Shown one piece after another: positions 41,276 through 51,111 of a stretch of 64,000 nt of DNA (within the stretch, counting starts at the first letter, position 1; every line of letters starts with the position of its first letter). The notes beneath the pieces were generated by a model. It had not been told where the DNA came from, did not search any database, and saw nothing but the letters and a program-made list of their open reading frames with translations. The stretch spans positions 322,425,083-322,489,082 of the forward strand of contig NC_090725.1 in assembly GCF_036898095.1 (NCBI RefSeq), given 5' to 3'. The DNA is from Palaemon carinicauda (taxonomy: Eukaryota; Arthropoda; Malacostraca; Decapoda; Palaemonidae). The position numbers and the translations under genes are program-made.

Positions 41276-42270
41276 ATGGCTGAACGAGAAGATCAATCCC
41301 CAGCCCTGCTATCCATCCAGAAGATTCTGAAGAAGGAATACGGCCCTGTCAGGCTGTGGATGAGTCTGGTTAGGACACTGTCATCCGTGGTGCATTTGGT
41401 GTCACTTGGAAGACTACACCTCCGTCCTCTTCGGTTTCATATAGCTCTTCACTGGAAAAGGACAAGACGCTACAAGCGGTCTCGATCCCGGTTTCCGGAA
41501 GATAAGTCTGGTCTAACCTGAGGAAAGGACTTTATCAACCTTTTATAGGGTCTTCCCCTGACTGTTCAGACTCCCAACCACGTTCTCTTCTCAGACGCAT
41601 CGGACGTAGGCTGGGGTGCGACCTTAGGCGATAGGGAATGCTCGGGATTATGGAACTTGCGTCAAAGGACAATGCATTTTAACTGCAAGAAGCTTCTGCA
41701 GTAAGTCTGACCTGGAAAAGCTTCAGGTCTCTCCTTCAAGACAAAGTAATGGAGGTCAACACGGACAACTCCCTGCTTTGATGTTCATCTCCTAGCAAGG
41801 AGGGACCTACTCTCTGACATGGTGCGAGTTCGCTAGTGACCTCCTCTCCTGTTCAACAGGTCTTGACTTTTCACTAGTAACAAATTTCTTCCCAGGCAAC
41901 TTGAATGTCTTAGCAGTTTGTCTCAGTAGGAAGGGACAATAATTCCAACATATTGGACCCTCCACAGAGATGTATGCAAGAGACTTTGGGTCACTTGGGG
42001 CCATCCAACCATGGATCTCTTCGCAACCTCGATGTCCAAGAGGCTCTCAACAGACCCAGCAGTGGTTCTTTTAGATGCCTTTCTACTAGATTAGTCTCAT
42101 CCAGATCTATATGCATTCCCTCCGTTCTAGTTTGTCAACAAGGTACTGCAGAAGTTCGCCTCTCACGTTGGGACAAAGTTGACACTAGTTGCTTCCCTCT
42201 GGCCCGCGAGAGAATAACTTACCGAGGTACTTCGATGGCTAGTAGACGTTCCCAGAACTCTTCCCCTAAG
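41276..42270 (+). pseudogene. A2 RNase H / post-RNase-H relict (RT core deleted)
   Basis: The junction CAATCCCCAG/CCCTGCTATCCATCCAG at about 41300 has the same right breakpoint as A1 (27505), showing a shared RT deletion. RNase H traces: TTCTCAGACGCATCGGACGT (SDASD equivalent) at about 41590, then a decayed continuation. Several stops. Non-functional. Confidence 0.7.
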
Positions 42271-42274
42271 GGTG

Positions 42275-43046
42275 GACCTGCTACGTCTGCCACGCGTAAG
42301 AAGGTACTCCAAGGCCTCCACGCTCTTCGTCTCACTGCCTTCAGAGTATCGAAAGACTCTCGAGAACTAGAGGTTTTTCGAAGGAGGCAACCAGAGCGAT
42401 TGTTAGAGCAAGGAGAACATCCACCCTTAGAGTCTACCAATCGAAGTGGGGAATCTTCCTAAACTGGTGCAAGTCAGTATCCGTATCCTCGACCAGTACC
42501 TCTGTAACTCAAATAGCTGACTTCCTCTTATATCTGAGAAAAGAGCGATCTCTTTCAGCTCCCACTTTCAAGGGTTACAGAAGCTTGTTGGCATCAGTCT
42601 TCCGTCACAGAGGCTTAGATCTTTTTAACAATAAAGATCTACAGGACCTCCTTAAGTCTTTTGAGACCACGAAGGAGCGTCGTTTGGTTACACCTGGTTG
42701 GAATTTAGACGTGGTTCTAAGATTCCTTATGTTAGACAGGTTCGTGGTTCTAAGATTCCTTATGTTAGACAGGTTCGAACCACTTCAATCAGCCTCCCTG
42801 AAAGATCTCACCTTTAAGACTCTTTTCCTGATATGCTTTACCAGCTAAAAGAGTCAGTGAGATTCATGCCTTCAGCAAGAACATCGGATTTTCATCCGAA
42901 ACGGCTACATGTTCTACATCTTGGTTTTCTAGCCAAACACGAGCTGCCTTCTCGGCCTTGACCAATATCGTTCGTTATTCCAAACTTATCGATATGGTTG
43001 GAAAGGAACTAGAAAGAGTATTATGTCCTGTAGAGCTCTTAAGTTC
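42275..43046 (+). pseudogene. A2 tyrosine recombinase, part 1
   Basis: Parallels A1 28490-29245. It carries an in-frame 33-bp tandem duplication at about 42712-42777 (VVLRFLMLDRF twice), a deletion before the AKRVSE motif (42840), and frameshifts. It is cut by A3 just after the segment equivalent to RALKF. Confidence 0.75.
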
Positions 43047-43796
43047 TTTTTTTCAATATTAATCTTACCCGATAATCATGTAGCTGTCAACTCTGTTGCC
43101 GACAGAAATCTACGGTCGGGATACGCCAGCGATCGCTATACAGGTGGGGGTGAACACCACAGCGCCATCTGTGGTCAGGTACTCCAGTACTTCTTGTCAA
43201 CACCACCTCAATTTTTCCTCTGTCGTGCCTCCGGCTAGACCTACATGGATACGCTGTTGATTCTGGAGTTTTTGCTCACGATTTGGTGATGTATTTGCTC
43301 TAGAGTTTAGCTTTCGCTATTCAGGAAGTTTTATCATTAGCTTAGCTAGCTTTTGGAATTAATTTGATTAATTATGGTGACGAAGAGAGTATGAACTCTC
43401 TTTCACTTTTAAATGGCCGACCCTTCCCTTAGACGGAAGTGTTGGTGTCTAAGAGAGTATAGACTCTCTTTCTTAATTTTGCTTAACAAAAGTTATAGAT
43501 TTATTATATCTCTCCGCCTTTTATAGGCCTCTTCGTTTAACTTCCTTTTATTATAAACTTATTAAAATTAATTTTTATATTTGTTTATATTCGACCTTTC
43601 CTAATAGTAGGCGGTCTTTTCTTGGTACCGAAGTTAATTAACATTGAGCCCGTCATTTCGTTTTTACCTGTTAACATATTATGCTATTCTAATGTTTTTG
43701 AAAGAATTTCTTTGATAGTCTCGTACTGTTTTCAAAGTTGAACTAACGTTTTGTTTTGTCTCTGCAGTTGTTGACGTTCAGAACGTTCAACTTGCG

Positions 43797-43815
43797 CTCT
43801 ATCGTTACGATAGAG
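43797..43815 (+). repeat. Conserved leader stem-loop, A3
   Basis: Third copy of the CTCTATCG-TTA-CGATAGAG hairpin. A GA microsatellite lies downstream at about 44008-44050. Confidence 0.8.
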
Positions 43816-44385
43816 AGAGAATTTTCACGGTGTCACGTTGCAGTAAGAGTAAACCGATTCTAGCGTTTTGTTCATTCTTTCTTAGCTTAATGGTTTTAAT
43901 TCTAATAAAGGAACTTTTTATTTGGGAAATCTTTCAGTTTTTTTCCCTTTAACAATAGTATGTTTTAACGATATATATGATTGGGCTCATCTCTCAGGTT
44001 CTAAGTCAAGAGAGAGAGAGAGAGAGATAGAGACGGAGGGAGAGAGAGGAGGATAAACGTTTCGTTCAAGCGAGTAACGTTGTTATCGTTTTTGCTCTTC
44101 TCCCTAGTCTCTTTAGGGGAAGAAGGTAAACGTTTCTAGAGTTTTATTCTTGTTCTCAAGCTTTATGCGGTGAGAGATTTTAAACGTAGTTTATTTGATC
44201 TAGTGTTTAGTCTCTTTCCAGCCACTGAATTATTTATCTTTCATTATATTTTTCTGTTACATTGTAATTCTGTTTTCGCAATTACTAACTTTTAAGGAAG
44301 GATAGAATTGCGTGTTTCAGGTACAAACCACTTAAAGTTTCGTGTTCAGTGAAATAAGTGCAAACAGAAAATCAAAAGTGATAAA

Positions 44386-44895
44386 GTGATATGCGCAAAG
44401 TGTTACAGTGTTGCGTTCGAGGGTTCGTCTGTTCGTGCCAGTTGTTCGCCTAGTCTGGGACCTCTTACAAGCTCCCAAGCCCAGGGGAGAAGTAATGTCG
44501 AAGGACTTATGGGTTCAGCAGGCCTTGATCGACGAACAGACGTTTCCCTCCGTGGTTTCGGGTGTATCTACACACGTTGCCGACGTGATCACCCCACCCA
44601 CACAAAGACGAGAGAGCCCTTTTATTCCTCGTCTGCGGAAGAGGTTTCTCGCAGAAACCATGGACCAAATCTTGCAGCTTTTAAGTGCAAGTCGGTCCCT
44701 TCCGCGCAAGTCCAACTCCTAGGTGTAGCCATTAGCACTGGGTCAGTTCGGACTTGCTGCAGTACGACAACTGCACACCTCCCAGAGAGGCAAGGTGGTA
44801 TCGCAACAGGCAGTAGCTCCGTCTGTTGCTGCACCAGCTGTTTTAGACCCTCAGTCTCAACGGACAGTAGCTCCGTTTGTTGTTGTCTTTCTTAA
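44386..44895 (+). CDS. A3 gag-like ORF1, N-terminal part (169 codons open)
   Basis: Closely matches A2 34923-35435 (GSAGLDRRTDVSLRGFG, RNHGPNLAAFKCKSVPSAQV) until an indel near 44715 shifts the frame. Same uncertainty about the alternative frame (44408-44722). Unknown fold; presumed structural protein of the DIRS particle. Confidence 0.5.
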   Translation: MICAKCYSVAFEGSSVRASCSPSLGPLTSSQAQGRSNVEGLMGSAGLDRRTDVSLRGFGCIYTRCRRDHPTHTKTREPFYSSSAEEVSRRNHGPNLAAFKCKSVPSAQVQLLGVAISTGSVRTCCSTTTAHLPERQGGIATGSSSVCCCTSCFRPSVSTDSSSVCCCLS

Positions 44896-44908
44896 ACTCT
44901 AGTGGTCT

Positions 44909-46080
44909 ATGCTGCAGACAATGCAGTCTCAGCTTGCGGTGTTGATGCAGGAGTTTCAGGCAGAGAAGGTTAACACACCTCCTCCTGCGAGCGCTCCTCC
45001 ACCTCTACGCAGTCCAGCCTGCCAGACGTATGATGTTGAGGTTCCTCAAGCTACCTCCATGCGTGAGCTGCCGCATTGGGAGTTGCCAGATACCAGCTCT
45101 GTGCAGCAACCTCCACTTTCCTTGAGGCAGGAGCCTCTTGCCACGCGGCAACCTCCTCAACACTTGTGGCAGGAGCCTTATGCTTTGCAGCAACCTCCTC
45201 TACCCTTGAGGTAGGAGCCTCATGCGTTGCGACTACCTCCTCCATCCTCGAGGCAACACCCTCTTGCGGTGCGACAACCTCCACCATCCTCGAGGCAGCA
45301 ACCTCAACTCCACCTCTGCGCAGTCCACCCTGCCAGACGTATGATGTTGAGGTTCCTCAACCTACCTCCACGCGTGAGCTGCCGCATTGGGAGTTGCCAG
45401 ATACCAACGCTATGCAGCAACCTCTTGCGTTGTGGCAACCTCCACCATCCTTGAGGCAGCAACCTCAACTCTTGCGGCAGCCACCTCCACTCTTGAGGCA
45501 AGAACCTCAACTCTTGAGGCAAGAGCCTCAACTCTTGAGGAACCTCATGCTATGAGGCAGCCGCCTCAACGCATGCAGCAACCGCATTCTTCACAGCATG
45601 AGCCTCTCTCTGCGCAGCTACCTCCTCAACCCTTGAGGCAGACGCAACTCTTGAGGCAGGAACCTCACAGGAGCCTCATGCTATGCGGCATCCTCCTCAA
45701 CCCATGAGGCAGGAGCCTCATGCTATGCGGCATCCTCCTCAACCCATGAGGCAGGAGTCTCATGCTATGAGGAGCCTCATGCTATGCGGCATCCTCCTCA
45801 AACCATGAGGCAGGAGCCTCATGCTATGCGGCAACCGCCTCAACCCATGAGGCAGGAGCCTCATACTATGCGGCATCCTCCTCAACGCATGCGGCATAAG
45901 CCTCTTCCCTTGCAGCTTGAGCCTCATCCCATGCAGCATGAGCCTCATACCATGCAGCATGAGCCTCATCCCATGCAGCATGAGCCTCATCCCATGCAGC
46001 ATAAGCCGCACGCCATGTACAGCATGCTCTACATACAGCATGCTCTGCATACAGCATGCTCTGCATACCTTACCGCATGC
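44909..46080 (+). repeat. A3 gag-like distal region made of Pro/Gln/Glu minisatellites
   Basis: Starts with MLQTMQSQLAVLMQEFQAEK (coiled-coil-like), then passes through nested repeats: a duplicated block (44995-45110 and 45290-45400, both with CTGCCGCATTGGGAGTTGCC), CTTGAGGCAG-type units at 45450-45560, about 42-bp units with CATGAGGCAGGAGCCTCATG (45660-45890), and 21-bp CATGAGCCTCATCCCATGCAG-like units (45905-46010) ending in the CATGCTCTGCATAC word of A2. Frames are open but shift between blocks. Confidence 0.8.
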
Positions 46081-46689
46081 TTCTCAGTCACACATCTTTG
46101 GTTGTTGCCAACTCACTAGACTGTCAAGCAGTTTCATAACGTTGCCTTCTAGTCTGCTGCTTTTGCACCAGTGAAACCCTCACTGAGAGAACTTAGCTTT
46201 TCTCGGATATGGTTCCTGTAGATGAGAAAGTGCTATTCTCCCTCCTTCTGATATTCCCTTGAGGACTCTGTCATTTGGAGAGGAGCCTTTAGCTGCGTAG
46301 CCTCCTATGGACTTTTATTTAAGCATAACATGCTTCCAGGGAAGGTAATGGTTCCACTTCAGTCGCTAACCCCGTCTGTTACCACACCTGCTCCCATAGA
46401 CCTTGAGCTGTGTTGCAAGACATGCAGTCCAAGCTTAGTCCTTGTTAGAGGATTTTTTGTTTACGGAGTCAGTGTGTCACTGGGAAGACGTTCAACAACC
46501 AGCAGAATTGACTTGTTGTGACGCAGTGCGGCAACCTCAGCAACCCGATAAGGAGTTGTCTGTACGACCCAGACAGTCTAGACAGCTTCGGGTTGTCACT
46601 GTACTTCCTCGCTTCCCCATGGTTGACAGTTCACAGACTGTGCAGCAGTACCATGATCTTGTGTCCGGCTCCGTCAGACGACTAGCTTT

Positions 46690-47880
46690 TAAGAGCTCCC
46701 ACAAGTCGTCGCTGTCTGGAGATTCTCAGATGGACTATGGATCTGACCAAGGAACTGGGCCTCCTGGTCAATTTTGAGGAGTCCCAGCTCGTCCCATCCC
46801 AGACCATTGTCTACCTGGGTATGGATCTTCAGAGTCGAGCTTTTCGGGCTTTTCCGTCGGCCCCAAAGATCTACTAAGCCCTAGTTTGCATCCAGAGCAT
46901 GCTGAGAAGGAACCGATGCTCAGTCAGGTAGTGGATGAGTCTAACAGGGACACTTTCATCGCTGGCCCTGTTCATCGAGTTAGGGAGACCCCACCTCCGC
47001 CCCCTTCAGTATCATCTAGCGGCTCACTGGATAAAGGACATGACGCTAGAGACGATCTCAGTTCCTGTTTCCGAAGAGAGGAGGTCTACTCTCACGTGGT
47101 GAAAGAACAGCTTTCTTCTCAAGGAAGTCTACCTTTGGCTGTTCAGAAACCCGACCGCCGTCTCTTCTCTGACGCATCAGACACGGGCTGGGGTGCGACT
47201 TTGGATGGACAGGAATGCTCGGGAACATGGAATCAGGAGCTAAGGACACTTCACATCTTTTGCAAGGAGCTGTTGGCGGTTCATCTGGCCTTGATAAACT
47301 TCAAGTCCCTCCAGCTTAACAAGGTGGTGGAGGTGGACTCTGACAACACCACAGCCTTGGCTTACATCTCCAAGCAGGGAGGGACTCATTCGTGGAAGTT
47401 GTTCTAGTTCGCAAGGGACCTCCTCATCTGGTTAAAAGATCGAAAGCTCACGCTGGTAACGAGGTTCATTCAGGGCGATATGAATGTCATGGCAGATCGC
47501 CTTAGCCGGAAGGGTCAGGTCATCCCCACAGAGTGGACCCTTCACAAGAATGTTTGCAGCAGACTTTGGGCCCTGTGGGGTCAGCCAACCATAGATCTGT
47601 TCGCTACCTCGATAACCTAGAGGCTCCCGTTGTATTGTTCTCCGATTCCAGACCCAGCAGCAGTTCACGTGGATGCTTTTCTGCTGGATTGGTCCCATCT
47701 CGACCTGTATGCATTCCCGCCGTTCAAGATTGTCAACAGGGTACTTCAGAAGTTCGCCTCTCGCAAAGGGACACGGCTGACGTTGGTTGGCTCCGCTCTG
47801 GCCCGCGAGAGAATGGTTCATAGAGGTACTGCAACGGCTGGTCGACATTCCCAGGACTCTTCCTCTAGGAGTGGACCTTC
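46690..47880 (+). pseudogene. A3 RT C-terminal stub, RNase H and post-RNase-H region
   Basis: At 46730-46850 the frame reads MDLTKELGLLVNFEESQLV then IVYLGMDLQSRAFRAFPS, the thumb end of a DIRS RT whose catalytic part is missing. RNase H is well kept: SDASDTGWGATLDG (about 47170), KELLAVHLAL (47260), VDSDNTTALAYISKQGGTHS (47335). A TAG at about 47405 and small frameshifts break it. DLFATSIT and VHVDAFLLDWSHLDLYAFPP follow at 47595-47720. Only here among the A copies is any RT sequence left. Confidence 0.8.
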
Positions 47881-49004
47881 TACGTCTACCTCACGTAAAG
47901 AAGGTACATCCAAACCTCCACGCTCTTCGTCTGACTGCCTTCAGTCTTTCGAAAGACTCTCAAGAGCTAGGGGCTTTTCGAAGGAGGCAGCCAGAGCGAT
48001 TGCCAGAGCAAGGAGGACATCCACTCTCAGAGTCTATCAGTCTAAAGGGGAAGTCTTCCGAAGCTGGTACAAGGCCAATGCAGTTTCCTCATCCAGTACC
48101 ACTGTAACCCAGATTGCTGACTTCCTGTTACATCTAAGGAACGTAAGATCCCTTTCAGCTCCTACGATTAAGGGTTACAGAAGTATGTTGGCAGCGGTTT
48201 TCCGCCACAGAGGCTTGGATCTTTCCACCAACAAAGATCTACAGGACCTCCTTAGGTCTTTTAAGACCTCAAAGGAACGTCGGTTGTCCACTCCAGGCTG
48301 GAATCTAGACGTGGTCCTAAGGTTCCTTATGTCATCAAGATTTGAACCTCTCCTATCAGCCTCTTTTAAGGACCTCACATTGAAAACTCTTTTCCTCGTG
48401 TGCTTGACAACAGCTAAAAGAGTAAGTGAGATCCACGCCTTCAGCAGGAACATAGTTTTCACATCTGAAACGGCTACATGTTCCTTGCAGCTCGGTTTTT
48501 TGCTAAAACGAGCTTCCTTCACGTCCTTGGCCTAAGTCGTTCGAGATCCCAAGCCTGTCCAACTTGGTGGGGGACGAACTGGAGAGAGTACTTTGCCCAG
48601 TTAGAGCTCTTAGGTACTATCTAAAAAGGTCATAACCTTTACGAGGACAATCAGAAGCCTTTTGGTGTGCTATCAAGAAGCCTTCTCTTCCAAGGTCTAA
48701 GAACTCAGTTTCTTACCTATTCAGGCTCCTGATTAGGGAAGCACATTCTCATCTGAAGGAAGAAGACCTTGCTTTGCTGAAGGTAAGGACACATGAAGTG
48801 AGAGCTGTGGCTACTTCAGTGGCCCTCAAACAGAACCGTTCTCTGCAGAGTGTTATGGATGCAACCTATTGGAGAAGCAAGTCAGTGTTCGCATCATTCT
48901 ATCTCAAAGATGTTCAGTCTCTTTACGAGAACTGCTACACCCTGGGACCATTCGTAGCAACGAATGCAGTAGTAGGCGGGGGCTCAGCCACTACATTCCC
49001 ATAA
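47800..49004 (+). pseudogene. A3 tyrosine recombinase (frameshifted)
   Basis: The core-binding domain and first half of the catalytic domain are open without interruption to 48535 (ARARRTSTLRVYQSKGEVF; LSAPTIKGYRSMLAAVFRHR; TTAKRVSEIHAFSRN with the first catalytic R). A base change around 48505 shifts the frame. The last part, from 48774, holds RTHEVRA (H, R), ATYWRSKSVFASFYLKDV (W, Y) and stops at 49004. The catalytic residues all survive, in two frames. Confidence 0.85.
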
Positions 49005-49394
49005 TCCCATAACCTTTTTAACCTTTCTCTTGAATACTTTTTATGGGTTGTACGGTCGGCTAAGAAGCCTTCCACATCCTTGTTGATTTGGCGGGTGGTC
49101 AATTCTTTCTTGAGAAGCGCCGAGGTTAAAGGTTGTGATGAGGTCCTTTAGTATGGGTTGCAGCCCTTTATACTTCAGCACCTAAGAGTCGTTCAGCATC
49201 CTAAGAGGACCGCTACGCTCAGTAAGGAAGACGTACTTAATAAAGGCAGAGTAATGGTTCAAGTCGTCTTCCTTACCAGGTACTTATTTATTTTATGTTA
49301 TTTTTGAATAACTAATAAAATAAAATACGGGATACTTAGCTTCTTTGTTAACATATATGCTGGTCTCCACCCACCACCCTGGGTGTGAATCAGC

Positions 49395-49720
49395 TACATG
49401 ATTATCGGGTAAGATTAATATTGAAAAATGTTATTTTCATTAGTAAAATAAATTTTTGAATATACTTACCCGATAATCATGATTTAATTGACCCACCCTT
49501 CCTCCCCATAGAGAACCAGTGGACCGAGGAAAAAATTGAGGTGGTGTTGACAAGAAGTACTGGAGTACCTGACCACAGATGGTGCTGTGGTGTTCACCCC
49601 CACTTGTATAGCGATTGCTGGCGTATCCCGACCGTAGATTTCTGTCGGCAACAGAGTTGACAGCTACATGATTATCGGGTAAGTATATTCAAAAATTTAT
49701 TTTACTAATGAAAATAACAT
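49395..49720 (+). repeat. A3 internal complementary region and right inverted terminal repeat
   Basis: 49395-49480 is the circle-junction complement (TGATTATCGGGTAAGATTAA, then AATGTTATTTTCATTAGT). 49480-49720 is the right inverted repeat. Confidence 0.88.
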
Positions 49721-50100
49721 TTTAAAAACCTTTATGAGGCCCGTCTGAAGCTTTATGGTGTTCAGTTAAGAATTCATCTTTGCCTATGTCATAGAATTCT
49801 TTATCCTAATATTTTCAGACTGTTAATACGAGAAGCTCATTCCCTTCTGAATGAGGAAGACCAAGCTTGGCTGAAGGTAAGGACACACGAAGTTAGAGCT
49901 ATCACAACTTCCGTGACCTTTTAATAAAATAGATCTCTGCAAAATATTTTCGACGCAACCTTTTGGAAAAGCTAATCAGTGTTCGCGTCTTTTATCTTAA
50001 GAATGTCCAGTCTCTTTACGAGAACTGCTACACTCTGGGACCATTCGTAGCAACGAGTGCAGTAGTGGTGGGGGCTCCACCACTACAATTCCCTAATTCC
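49721..50100 (+). pseudogene. A2 tyrosine recombinase, part 2
   Basis: Continues A2 after A3: GAAGCTTTATGGTGTTCAGT (EALWCSV), ACACACGAAGTTAGAGCT (THEVRA), then degraded W/Y segment (TTTTGGAAAAGCTAATCAGT) and ENCYTLGPFVATSAVV to the stop. Frameshifted. Confidence 0.75.
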
Positions 50101-50486
50101 AGAACCTTTTTAATCTTTCTCTTGAAATATTTCTGGGTTGTCCGGAAGGCTAAGAAGCCTTCCGCATCCTGGTTGATTTGGCGGGTGGTCAAATTCTTTC
50201 TTGAGAAGCGCCTAGATTAGAGGTTGTGATGAGGTCCTTTAGTATGGGTTGCAGCCCTTAATACTTCAGCACCTAGGAGTCGCTCAGCATCCTAAGAGGA
50301 TCGCTAGGCTCAGTAAGGAAGACGTACTTAAAAAGGCAGAGTAATGGTTCAAGTCGACTTCCTTACCAGGTACCTATTTATTTTATGTTTGTTATTTTGA
50401 ATAACGGCTAAAATAAGATACGGGATACTTAGCTTCTTTGTTAACATGTATGCTGGTCTCCACCCACCACCCTGGGTGTGAATCAG

Positions 50487-50815
50487 CTACATGATCATCG
50501 GGTAAGATTAATATTGAAAAATGTTATTTTCATTAGTAAAATAAATTTTTGAATATACTTACCCGATGATCATGAATTTAAGGACCCGCCCTTCCTCCCC
50601 ATAGAGAACCAGTGGACCGAGGAGAAAATTGAGTTCTTGTTGACAAGAAGTACTTGAGTACCTGCTCACAGATGGCGCTGTTGTGTACACCCCCACCTGT
50701 ATAGCGATCGCTGGCGTATCCCGACCGTAGATTTCTGTCGGGCAACAGAGTTGACAGCTACATGATCATCGGGTAAGTATATTCAAAAATTTATTTTACT
50801 AATGAAAATAACATT
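50487..50815 (+). repeat. A2 internal complementary region and right inverted terminal repeat
   Basis: Same arrangement as in A3; complement of the circle junction at 50487-50575, then the right inverted repeat to the B2 boundary. Confidence 0.88.
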
Positions 50816-50870
50816 TTTTATTTTTCTAGTTCTGTGTGTTTGGAAGTTGGCCTCGACCGTTATCATCGCT

Positions 50871-51111
50871 ATGCGCAAGTGCCCTGGACTCGCTGGCTGC
50901 CCTTGTGGGACCTTCATGTCAGCGGAGGACACCGATCCTCACACCCTTTGTCCGCAGTGCCAAGGTCTACGGTGTGAGAGGGAGAATACTTGCAGTGAGT
51001 GTAGGGAGTGGTCTGCCTCCCAGTGGGAGAAGTTCGGCCGTCGGCGTAAGAAGAAGTCCAAGAGAGACCGTTCTCCTAAAGGGGCAACCTTGATGAAGGA
51101 AGGCTCTAAGG
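50871..51111 (+). CDS. B2 ORF1 N-terminus with cysteine-rich motif
   Basis: ATG at 50871, 80 codons to the hAT2 insertion point. Without hAT2 the frame continues at 53619 for another 40 codons. The product has a compact Cys/His-rich module at residues 4-45 (CPGLAGCPCG, HTLCPQCQGLRC, CSECREW), likely metal-binding, then a basic tract (GRRRKKKSKRDRSPK). This is the usual look of DIRS gag-like N-termini in animals. A possible splice acceptor (TTTTTCTAG) lies at 50821-50829. Confidence 0.6.
51104..51111. repeat. hAT2 target-site duplication, left
   Basis: CTCTAAGG, identical to 53611-53618. Confidence 0.92.

Larger units (their letters stand above)
43050..49720 (+). mobile_element. DIRS family A copy A3, complete ends, nested in A2
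   Basis: Left end TTTTTTTCAATATTAATC, right end AATGAAAATAACAT. Left inverted repeat 43050-43260 matches 49470-49690 inverted. The host A2 reads GCTCTTAAGTTC on the left and TTTAAAAACCTTTATGAGG on the right; A1 shows the undisturbed order near 29233-29260. Insertion at a T-run, no target duplication. Content: leader, gag, RT C-terminal stub, RNase H, YR, complementary region (49395-49480). Confidence 0.9.
33572..50815 (+). mobile_element. DIRS family A copy A2 (interrupted by hAT1 and A3)
   Basis: Left end TTTTTCAATATTAATCTTAC, right end AATGAAAATAACATTTTT. Left inverted repeat 33572-33770 matches 50560-50800 inverted. With A3 it forms a subfamily whose terminus reads GATCATGTAGCTGTC-like, versus GATTATATAGCTGC in A1. 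Content: leader, gag-like ORF1 with 21-bp repeats (split by hAT1), RNase H relict, YR relict (split by A3), complementary region. RT core absent. Confidence 0.85.
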
